Source: a virus. From it: 22,177 bases of DNA. The stretch is taken from positions 1 to 22,177 of IMG/VR virus record IMGVR_UViG_3300028025_000597. One strand, given 5' to 3'. This document shows positions 14,279-21,198 of this stretch, in pieces (positions within the stretch are counted from its first letter, which is position 1; each line of letters starts with the position of its first letter). The notes beneath the pieces are model-generated. The model saw only the letters and a list, made by a program, of their open reading frames with translations. It was not told the DNA's origin and did not search any database. The position numbers were made by a program, and so were the translations under genes.

Positions 14279-14300
14279 AAAAAAATGTGCCAAAATTGGC
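14279..14300 (-). promoter_or_regulatory. Short hairpin plus T7 run in the capsid gene leader
   Basis: On the minus strand GCCAATTTTGGC (14289-14300) is a palindrome followed by ACA and TTTTTTT (14279-14285), then the AAGGA site of the capsid gene. The stem has only four or five pairs. It might be a weak attenuator or a 5' stabilising element for the capsid message. Low confidence, because full termination here would cut the operon before the capsid gene. Confidence 0.28.
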
Positions 14301-14303
14301 TAG

Positions 14304-15359
14304 TTAAACCAGACGGCTCATTGCTTCACCTAATTGGTCAGCAATTAAAGACCGTCTATCCTTTTTATCTTCTGGATTACTCACTTTTCCACTAGGAGTA
14401 GTGGACTTAGGACTAACCGCAGCAGCCTTCGCTTTCTGTACTTGTTGTGCTTTGATTGCTGACTGTTTGGCATCTTTCAAGAGTCTATCTTGCTCTAATG
14501 CCCATACATCATCATTCATACGCACAGCTTTCTTGTAAGCTGTTTCTAGGTCTTGGGCTTTCCCTAGCTCAAGTAATTGAGCCATTTCTTCCCTTACCAC
14601 ATCAAAGTGAGGGTATTTCTCCACATCACTTCTTACTCTTTCAATTTCACCCATTAAGCGTTGATTTTCCTCTTCGGCAAATCGACCTTTAATGCTTGAA
14701 ACTTCTTGATTAACCATATTTAACTGGTTCATCAGTTGTTGCGTATATGGGTCAAGCTGTGTTGCTTGTCCATTTCCATTTAATTGTATACCATAATCTG
14801 CCGCAAGTTTCTGAAATACTTGGACTTTTTGCTCATAAGGTGCGTTAGACAAAATCTGCTCTGCACGGACTAAGTTTTCAATATATTGAGTTGGCTGTAT
14901 ACCTCTGCGTTGCAAATTGTCTGCAAAAGGGGCAATAGCGTTTTCATAAGACTTAGCTCTGTCAGCTTCAGCTTTATAAGTGCTTACGCCTTTCTTATAT
15001 TCAGACTCACGCTGATTAGCGTATTCAGCAAACTTAGTAAAGTCTTCTTTGCTAATTTGCTCACCAGCTTCCATTTTGTCCCAAATTTGGACATATTCTT
15101 TTTTCCAAGTAGAAGGTCTGCTTACAGGTTTGGCTTCTTCCTCCTGCGCCTCATCCTTATTCGCAAATTCAATAGAATCAGCATCTTGGGAAGTTTCTTC
15201 GTTGTCATGTGAGCTAACTTCCTCTTTAGCGGACTCCTTGGAAATGTTGTCCTCATCAGCCATTTCAATGTCTTTTTCGATGGGTGTTTCAAGTGTGCCA
15301 TCCTCTGCTGCGTCTAATGCAGCTTCTAATAAATCTCTGCGGTCTAATTGCTCTTCCAT
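14304..15359 (-). CDS. Scaffolding protein
   Basis: A 351-aa, highly charged and largely helical protein directly upstream of the capsid gene, the usual place for the scaffold. The N-terminal 85 residues are very acidic (for example DIEMADEDNISKESAKEEVS). A helical middle follows with GIQPTQYIENLVRAEQILSN and coiled-coil segments (about 210-290). The C-terminus is basic (KDRRSLIADQLGEAMSRLV), as expected for the capsid-binding end of scaffolds. No protease motif is seen. I start it at ATG 15359 (MEEQLDRRDLLEAAL) with an AGGGA site just before it and a 7-bp gap to the previous stop. A longer reading from 15404 would overlap the previous gene with non-typical sequence. Confidence 0.82.
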   Translation of the reverse strand: MEEQLDRRDLLEAALDAAEDGTLETPIEKDIEMADEDNISKESAKEEVSSHDNEETSQDADSIEFANKDEAQEEEAKPVSRPSTWKKEYVQIWDKMEAGEQISKEDFTKFAEYANQRESEYKKGVSTYKAEADRAKSYENAIAPFADNLQRRGIQPTQYIENLVRAEQILSNAPYEQKVQVFQKLAADYGIQLNGNGQATQLDPYTQQLMNQLNMVNQEVSSIKGRFAEEENQRLMGEIERVRSDVEKYPHFDVVREEMAQLLELGKAQDLETAYKKAVRMNDDVWALEQDRLLKDAKQSAIKAQQVQKAKAAAVSPKSTTPSGKVSNPEDKKDRRSLIADQLGEAMSRLV

Positions 15360-15366
15360 GATTTCC

Positions 15367-15747
15367 CTATCGGTAGTTAAGTTTTGCGTATGCCAATTCT
15401 GCAATCTGGCGCTTTCTTGCTTCTTGTGACTTTTTGCTCATTTCTGGCGCTTTTTGCTGCAAAGGCACATCGTTGCCTAATTCAACACAACCGTTGCGTT
15501 TTAGGTTTTCTCTGTGCTTAGACCGACTGTCTATCCATGTGCCATCAGCCATAGAAATATGGCCTGGTATGTCAGACATTACTGCTGGGGCTTCTCTAGC
15601 TACCATTTCTTGCTTTTGTTTCCAGGCTTCTTCAGCTTCAGGTGTACCTAGGGTAAACCCCCAAAACTCAAGGTAAAACTCTTTATCAGACTGTTGTTTT
15701 TTTGCAACATGGTTACTTCCTGAGTAACCGCAATTAGGGCAAATCAT
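15367..15747 (-). CDS. Small phage protein with N-terminal CPxCG zinc-ribbon-like motif (126 aa)
   Basis: The product starts MICPNCGYSGSNHVAKKQQS, where C3-x2-C6 and possibly a His form half of a zinc ribbon. The central block ISMADGTWIDSRSKHRENLK followed by RNGCVELGND is a pattern I have seen in small proteins encoded next to portal and scaffold genes in related phages, where it ends with a basic helix, as here (KKSQEARKRQIAELAYAKL). No second CxxC pair is present, so metal binding by a monomer would be incomplete. The function is unknown. The start overlaps the glycosyltransferase stop as ATGA, so the two are translated together. Confidence 0.7.
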   Translation of the reverse strand: MICPNCGYSGSNHVAKKQQSDKEFYLEFWGFTLGTPEAEEAWKQKQEMVAREAPAVMSDIPGHISMADGTWIDSRSKHRENLKRNGCVELGNDVPLQQKAPEMSKKSQEARKRQIAELAYAKLNYR

Positions 15748-16637
15748 AGTTTCTCCAAAAGACTAGGCAATTTATGCCATTCATTTTTACGAAGCGGTAC
15801 AACAGAGTCATACCAAGTACCATGCCGCCACCGCCAACAAATATAATCATCTTCAGGTAGCAACATAAAACATTTAACCCCTAATGCACCAGCAAGGTGA
15901 GCAGTAGCGGTATCGGGTGCAATGACGGCTTTCATGGCTTTCATGTGGCAAGCAGTCTTGTAGAAGTTTCTTTGCCAACCATCATTAGGAAGAGTGTCAA
16001 ACGCATCGCTTTCTTTGACATGAAGCGAATACATATTATCGCCAAGCATTTCTCGCAATTCGTCTATAGGCAAAGACTTAACATAGTGCAATGGGCCTGT
16101 AGAAGCATGCCAATTAATACCTACTTTGCGCTCTATATTGCTTGCAATAGCTTCAAAATAGCCTTCTGAGCCAACAATATGCTTGGCAGTAATAGGAAAT
16201 GACTGTTTTACAAATGGGGGCGCATAGGTAGCAAAATGAGGAAGTGACATAGAGCCAATCCAGTAATCTGCTTGCGTTGGTGGGCCATCAGTCTTTGAGC
16301 AGGAAATGTAATCTATGCAATCCATTGTCCCTAATAGTTGCATCATGGACTCATGGCATAGTACAGACAGGGTTTTAGCACCCCATGCTTTAAGCATTGG
16401 CAAAAATCTGGCAAATTGAATAACATCGCCAAACCCTTGCTCCATTTGCACAACAATGTGCTTGCCAAAAAGTCTTTCACCATCCCATTTGGGGGCATTT
16501 GACCATTTTTCAAAGTTTTCGCCAGTAGCTTCTATAACTTTAGGATGCCACCTATACTCATACAGTCTAAAACCTGCTTGAAAATGTCCTAAGTGAAGTA
16601 AATTTATGCCTTTTTTGTATTGCTGATAAGGAGTCAT
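15744..16637 (-). CDS. Glycosyltransferase of GT9/TPR type, likely host-derived accessory gene
   Basis: A 297-aa protein related to the bacterial TPR-containing, heptosyltransferase-like glycosyltransferases. One TPR-like helix pair is at residues 3-36 (YQQYKKGINLLHLGHFQAGF). A catalytic-type domain follows: WDGERLFGKHIVVQMEQGFG and DVIQFARFLPMLKAWG (51-86), ADYWIGSMSLPHF, KVGINWHAST, and the hallmark nucleotide-sugar-binding block IAPDTATAHLAGALGVKCFM and LLPEDDYICWRW (239-270). In cellular relatives several TPR units precede the domain; here only one remains. It may modify host surface sugars or virion proteins. The donor and acceptor cannot be read from the sequence. It lies between portal and scaffold, within an operon otherwise devoted to structure. 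Its SD is rather far from ATG 16637; a CTG at 16640 is an alternative. Confidence 0.82.
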   Translation of the reverse strand: MTPYQQYKKGINLLHLGHFQAGFRLYEYRWHPKVIEATGENFEKWSNAPKWDGERLFGKHIVVQMEQGFGDVIQFARFLPMLKAWGAKTLSVLCHESMMQLLGTMDCIDYISCSKTDGPPTQADYWIGSMSLPHFATYAPPFVKQSFPITAKHIVGSEGYFEAIASNIERKVGINWHASTGPLHYVKSLPIDELREMLGDNMYSLHVKESDAFDTLPNDGWQRNFYKTACHMKAMKAVIAPDTATAHLAGALGVKCFMLLPEDDYICWRWRHGTWYDSVVPLRKNEWHKLPSLLEKL

Positions 16638-16653
16638 CAGTTTTTACTACCCT

Positions 16654-17133
16654 TTATAAAATTAACGCTAATAGTGCTTCTTCATCGTCTAATTCTGCTT
16701 GGCGCTTAACTTCTAAAATTGCTAACTCTTGCTCTAAGCGGAGTTTTGCGGCTCTTATTAATACAGCGTTTTGCAAGTCTTTTTGTTGCGCTACAAGATT
16801 AGCGATGTATCGGTCAATATTTGCTAGGTTTGACGGTGTATCAACGCTAACTTCTTGATTGGATTGTACTTTGTTTTGTTTCTTATTTGCAACAGGTTTA
16901 GGGTCAACTAAATCTGCAATGGTTTGCTTGCGTAATTCTTGGTCAGCTTTAAGTGCTGCAATACGCTTTTCTTCTGCCTGGCGCAGTTTCTTCTGAATAC
17001 CCTTAAGACGCTTTAATTCTTCTCTTGTGTAAGGTGCGTCATCCCCACCAGTTTTTGTAGGTGTAACAGGAATAATGACAATTTGAAATGCGTTATTTTG
17101 AAACGCATTGACTTGAAAAGCAGTTTGAAACAT
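16654..17133 (-). CDS. Coiled-coil protein with N-terminal FQ repeats (159 aa)
   Basis: The N-terminus is a short iterated sequence, MFQTAFQVNAFQNNAFQIV, which I know from small phage proteins found next to fibre genes. A linker (PVTPTKTGGDDAPYT) is followed by two long charged helices (about 37-75: REELKRLKGIQKKLRQAEEK; about 103-155: YIANLVAQQKDLQNAVLIRA and KLRLEQELAILEVKRQAELD). The FQ repeat could be a beta-strand stacking or docking element; the helices probably oligomerise. I cannot assign a function. The start is coupled to the fibre stop by TAATG, so it may be a fibre-associated assembly protein (inference). Confidence 0.68.
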   Translation of the reverse strand: MFQTAFQVNAFQNNAFQIVIIPVTPTKTGGDDAPYTREELKRLKGIQKKLRQAEEKRIAALKADQELRKQTIADLVDPKPVANKKQNKVQSNQEVSVDTPSNLANIDRYIANLVAQQKDLQNAVLIRAAKLRLEQELAILEVKRQAELDDEEALLALIL

Positions 17134-18911
17134 TAGAATGTACCGCCAGACACCCCTACATAAGTAGTAGCTGTAATGGTTGTACCAGTAATTAAATTAG
17201 GCGTTGTACCACCAATAGCAGGAGGACTAGATAAGTCTAATGAACCCCCTAGTGTCAAACTACCGCTAGAAGTGACTGTTCCGCTAAGGCTAATTCCTGA
17301 GACTGTTCCTGTACCGCTTACGCTAGTTACCGTACCACCTAATGATGGCAAAGTATTGGTAATAGTAATAGAACCTGAACCATTGGTTATAGATACTCCA
17401 GTACCAGCAGTTAAAGTGGATTTTGTAAGCGTATTGCCTGTAGTGTTGCCAATTAATAACTGACCGTTGGTATAGCTAGTTTGACTTGTACCACCTTGGT
17501 CTACTGCTAATGTGCCGATAATATGTTGAGTTTCAGTAGAAACAATTTGGACTGAAACTAACAATGTGCCAACACTAGAGTTTGCCCTGAGAATTACGCC
17601 TACTTGAATTGAATAATTAGGTCTTGTAGGCTCTGTAACTGTATATGTTCCAGCGGTTGTAGCCGATAAAAATACAGCATCACCTTCATTAAAAGCCGAT
17701 GTGTCTAGCCCATTAACCAATCCATTAATGGTTACATAACCAAAGCCATTGTTTGCAATACTTGTAGTAGTAACACCAATAATGTCAGAAGTAGCAAAGC
17801 TAGTTGCTATTGCTTTAGCAATCGTAGGAGTATTGCCTGTTGCTCCATTTACATAAACTACTGTGCCATCAGCAATAGTTGAACCAGTTTGATTGCGTAC
17901 TCTGACAATGCTTTCTTGACCGATATTTACAGTCATTTGATTGTTATCGTTGTAATAAGCTAGTGTTTTAGCATCTGTGTCGTAAAAAACTTTGCCTTCT
18001 AAATAAGTAGGTGCTGTAACTGGCGTAAAGTTTTCTTGAATAACTCCTGTAATTGCACCTGTATCGCTTACTGTTACTACGCTGTTTTGTATTAATTTGC
18101 CTGTGGTTGTGTCAAACCTAGCAATAGCATTGTCAGTAGCGGAAGCTGGGCCAACTACATCACCACCTAAAGACGGGGCAGTATTAGCAACGGTAAAGTT
18201 AGGGTAAGTGCCTGTAACGCTTATTCCCGTGCCACTAGCAATCGCTACGGTTTGGTCAGGCGCAGTATTGGTTACTGTAAATGCTGGATAAGTGCCAGTA
18301 GCAGAAATGCCTGTACCACTAGCAATACTAACTGTTTGGTCAGGCGCAGAGTTGGTTATAACGCCTGTGGAATTGTCATAACTAATGCCAGTACCAGCAC
18401 TATTAGAAGCCCTAGCTCTAGCATCCGTATAGTAAAGGTTTGTACCTTCAGCTACATCAGTAGTAGTTAAAACTACTGTGCCTGTTTGTCCGTTTACGCT
18501 AGTTACGGCATCAGTATTGTCTATTTTTTGCCAGACACTACCGTTGTAAACAGCCCAGTCACCCACTTGCCAATCTGTAATCCCGTTAAGATTAGTGCTA
18601 CCAGCAACAGACACAACATAGTAGTAACCCTTAGTGCCAACAGACGAAGTAAGAGTAGGGGTATTTGTAGTGGCATTCCATGTTCCTTGGTAGCTAAGTG
18701 CTCCTAATACTGCGGCAGGTAATTCGCTTACAGGCACTTTTCCTGTGCCATCTAGCGTTGCTACACCATTAGCTACACCAGCGTTTAATTCAGCAGCAGT
18801 ACCTAATCCCACTAATGTATGGGTATTATTCCAATCACTTGGGCGAATTAGGGATGTGTCATCCCCATCAGGTATTGTTGAAACCTTAGTATGCGTTACG
18901 ACAATAGCCAT
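17133..18911 (-). CDS. Long fibre-like protein encoded between portal and scaffold (592 aa)
   Basis: An almost entirely beta-structured, Thr/Gly/Ser-rich protein. Residues 1-60 form an N-terminal attachment module (VVTHTKVSTIPDGDDTSLIR, PSDWNNTHTLVG, ATLDGTGKVPVSELP). The region 71-131 (LSYQGTWNATTNTPTLTSSV; DWQVGDWAVYNGSVWQKID) is a domain common in phage fibres. Then NGQTGTVVLTTTDVAEGTNLYYTDARAR (137-166) is a typical fibre shaft strand set. Two 28-residue repeats follow (189-244), then a domain with VRVRNQTGSTIADGTVVYVN (336-355). The C-terminus is Gly/Ser/Thr strands ending ATTYVGVSGGTF. No chaperone or enzyme domain is visible. I infer a tail or head fibre. The portal stop lies 1 bp before its ATG. 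Confidence 0.8.
   Translation of the reverse strand: MAIVVTHTKVSTIPDGDDTSLIRPSDWNNTHTLVGLGTAAELNAGVANGVATLDGTGKVPVSELPAAVLGALSYQGTWNATTNTPTLTSSVGTKGYYYVVSVAGSTNLNGITDWQVGDWAVYNGSVWQKIDNTDAVTSVNGQTGTVVLTTTDVAEGTNLYYTDARARASNSAGTGISYDNSTGVITNSAPDQTVSIASGTGISATGTYPAFTVTNTAPDQTVAIASGTGISVTGTYPNFTVANTAPSLGGDVVGPASATDNAIARFDTTTGKLIQNSVVTVSDTGAITGVIQENFTPVTAPTYLEGKVFYDTDAKTLAYYNDNNQMTVNIGQESIVRVRNQTGSTIADGTVVYVNGATGNTPTIAKAIATSFATSDIIGVTTTSIANNGFGYVTINGLVNGLDTSAFNEGDAVFLSATTAGTYTVTEPTRPNYSIQVGVILRANSSVGTLLVSVQIVSTETQHIIGTLAVDQGGTSQTSYTNGQLLIGNTTGNTLTKSTLTAGTGVSITNGSGSITITNTLPSLGGTVTSVSGTGTVSGISLSGTVTSSGSLTLGGSLDLSSPPAIGGTTPNLITGTTITATTYVGVSGGTF
18180..18347 (-). repeat. Two tandem 84-bp units in the fibre gene
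   Basis: Residues 189-216 (APDQTVSIASGTGISATGTY and eight more) and 217-244 repeat with only a few substitutions (S/A, A/V, A/N, T/A) over 28 residues. The units are adjacent and in frame, so the fibre shaft could be lengthened or shortened by recombination. Confidence 0.9.
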
Positions 18912-18912
18912 G

Positions 18913-21198
18913 TTATTGGACTCCGATTATCTTACCGTCTTGACCTCTAACCACAGTTTTAGGGCGGTTATGTTGGGCATTAATTGTATCTACTAAAGCA
19001 CTAATAGCTTGTGCCATTTGCATATTTCCGCTACCAATAGCGTCAGCAATAGGTTGCATTGGGGACTCCATAGACTTAGCCATGTCTTGCTCTGTCATGT
19101 AGGCCATTGCACCATCAGACTCATCTGAGCCAATGCGAGCTACTTCAATTTTTGCACCATTGTTAATATGAGCTAACAATACTTGAGTGTTTCGCTCAGT
19201 CATCATTTTCATTTGGGCTACTTTCATCTCCATCTCTCTGTCCATCTGATTGCGTTGCTCTTCAAGTTGGAATTTAAGTTGGTTTTCTTGTGCCTGGTAT
19301 TCTTGTTTAGCCTTTTCAAGCTGCATTTGACCTTGTAACTTAGCTTGCTCAAGTTGTGCTTGGGCTTGCATTTTCTGTTGGTCAGCTTGCATCTTAGCTT
19401 GCTCAATTTGCATAGTCATCTGCATTTTTTGCTGTTCAGGTGAAGGTGGTTTAGGTTGACCTTCTGCTTGTTTTGCTTGTTGGCGCAATTTATCAGCAGT
19501 TTCGTCAATAATTCCTTCTAATTGCTTACCTGCTTTAAAGGCTGTTACACCAAACTTCAGCATTTCAATAGCCATAGGTGCTAATTCAGGCTGAGATTGC
19601 ACTAAAGGTACTGCTTGTTGGAAGAATCCACCGACTGCTGCCAAGAATTGCATCCTATCTTGCTTTTCTTGTTGCTCATCTTGGTAAATCATTGAGTCAG
19701 AAGTGACTTCTATGCGGAAATTCTTGCTTGCTTCGTTTCTTAGCAACTCAATAGCTTGCGGAATAAGCTGTTTGTCTGTGTCAGACAGTTGCATTGCACC
19801 AGAAATCTTAACTAGCGTGTCATCAGTAAAATGATTGCAAATAATCTGCGCTTTAATAGACAGTAAGCTAGTAGCAAAGTCTACGACTGCGTGTTGCTGA
19901 GTTTTTAAGCGACCAGCAGCGTTGTTTGACTTAATAATCTGTGCGCCAAGGGTTTCGCTAGGGTCAGTTTGACCTCTTTGAATGTCAGCAATACCCATTA
20001 ATTCGTATATTTGACCCTTAACTTGCTCCATTGCCTGGTAACAGGACATTAATGCACTTGCAAAAGGTGTTAAATCTACTAAATCAATAGCACCTTTCAT
20101 GCCTTGCTTTTCAGCAAATGCCATCCAGTTGTTTACTGGAATCATTGTGTTGTTTTCGCCTTCAGAGAATAAGCGTTGTAGCTCACTTGCTGAAGCGTCA
20201 TATACACCACGCACTTTCAATGCGTTAATTAAGCCATCTATGCGGTCACAAAGGACATCTAATTCTCTAGCCTGGTCTTGGTAAATAGTAAAGTCAGGAA
20301 TAGGCTCAAGGCTGTCAGTTGTAAGGGTGGCATATAGTGGTTTAGGGCAAGGCCAGAAGTTTTCTAAACCTAATGGGTCATCTCGCTCATCAACAATCTT
20401 GCCTAATGACTTACTAATCCACAGTACTTTTCCTGTTTCTTTATCCCAAATCTCATAAATAACAGCTTCATATACGCCATCATCAGACTTATAAGACTGT
20501 TTTAAATCGTCAGGCTTTGTGTCTAATGGGATTTTATAGCCCATTTCTTCGCCAAAACGCTCAACTAATGCAGGGCGAGACATATACACTCTGCGCCAGA
20601 CTGCTGTCACTTCTTCCCATGTACGGGCAATCGTGTGTCCAAAGTCACGCCAATGGACATAATCGACAGGACAGCACTCATACTCAATGCGCTCAGGGTC
20701 TTCCATCTCCATAGCTTGTGGTGTTTCAGCTTCGTCACTATCTTCAGTAACGCTAAGTCCGTCATCAGGCTCACCAGTTTCTTCGCCAACAATATGTGGC
20801 TCATAACGCACCCAAGCTACACCACGACCACCTAATAAGCGGTCTAGTACTGCATTATTCATTGCAGACTTGTAGTCACCATAGTGCTCAATCTCAAACT
20901 CTAATGCTCTTTCAAGCATCATTGAAGCTACTCTGCCGATAGGGTCATTGTCTCTAAAGCGCCTACTAACATCAGGTCTTGGAAGTCTAGCAAAGATAGC
21001 TGGCTGAATTGTTTGGACATTTGACCAAAGAATATTAAATCTTGCGTTTGGGTTTCTGTCGTATCTTGAGTCATCTTTGTATTTTTTAACAATGCGGTCA
21101 ACTCTAGCCTCCCATCGTTTATAGCTGCGCTCATAGCCCATAATGACTTTATACCAGTCCTCATAGGTATGATTGACTGTAGCTTTATCGTTTGCCAT
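18913..21198 (-). CDS. Portal protein, P22-like, with long Gln/Met-rich C-terminal coiled coil
   Basis: A 761-aa ring subunit through which DNA is packaged and ejected. The N-terminus contains YERSYKRWEARVDRIVKKYK and NPNARFNILWSNVQTIQPAI, then FARLPRPDVSRRF, characteristic of P22-type portals of this phage group. Stem/clip features follow (CPVDYVHWRDFGHTIARTWE), then a long helix region (LMGIADIQRGQTDPSETLGA with Q/N-rich helices). Residues 589-675 are an unbroken heptad-like helix rich in Q, K, E and M, equivalent in place to the C-terminal barrel of the P22 portal. A further C-terminal segment ends VVRGQDGKIIGVQ. It is coupled to the terminase by TAATG with AGGAG in the last terminase codons. 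Confidence 0.9.
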   Translation of the reverse strand: MANDKATVNHTYEDWYKVIMGYERSYKRWEARVDRIVKKYKDDSRYDRNPNARFNILWSNVQTIQPAIFARLPRPDVSRRFRDNDPIGRVASMMLERALEFEIEHYGDYKSAMNNAVLDRLLGGRGVAWVRYEPHIVGEETGEPDDGLSVTEDSDEAETPQAMEMEDPERIEYECCPVDYVHWRDFGHTIARTWEEVTAVWRRVYMSRPALVERFGEEMGYKIPLDTKPDDLKQSYKSDDGVYEAVIYEIWDKETGKVLWISKSLGKIVDERDDPLGLENFWPCPKPLYATLTTDSLEPIPDFTIYQDQARELDVLCDRIDGLINALKVRGVYDASASELQRLFSEGENNTMIPVNNWMAFAEKQGMKGAIDLVDLTPFASALMSCYQAMEQVKGQIYELMGIADIQRGQTDPSETLGAQIIKSNNAAGRLKTQQHAVVDFATSLLSIKAQIICNHFTDDTLVKISGAMQLSDTDKQLIPQAIELLRNEASKNFRIEVTSDSMIYQDEQQEKQDRMQFLAAVGGFFQQAVPLVQSQPELAPMAIEMLKFGVTAFKAGKQLEGIIDETADKLRQQAKQAEGQPKPPSPEQQKMQMTMQIEQAKMQADQQKMQAQAQLEQAKLQGQMQLEKAKQEYQAQENQLKFQLEEQRNQMDREMEMKVAQMKMMTERNTQVLLAHINNGAKIEVARIGSDESDGAMAYMTEQDMAKSMESPMQPIADAIGSGNMQMAQAISALVDTINAQHNRPKTVVRGQDGKIIGVQ

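Noticed and set aside
14304-15404. Longer scaffold reading from ATG 15404
   Set aside because: It would overlap the upstream gene by 38 bases. ATG 15359 has an AGGGA site and a scaffold-like N-terminus.
14886-15429. Plus-strand open frames of 108 and 126 codons opposite the scaffold gene
   Set aside because: Their Ser/Leu/Phe-rich translations are what the reverse of a Glu/Lys/Gln-rich gene gives; they have no RBS and no recognisable motif.
17176-17463. Plus-strand frame of 95 codons opposite the fibre gene
   Set aside because: A low-complexity Val/Pro translation arising from reversed Gly/Thr codons; no start signal.
19224-19406. Lys/Asn-rich 60-codon minus-strand frame inside the portal gene
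   Set aside because: It is a frame-shifted reading of the portal coiled-coil region; the composition is explained by CAA/AAG-rich codons.
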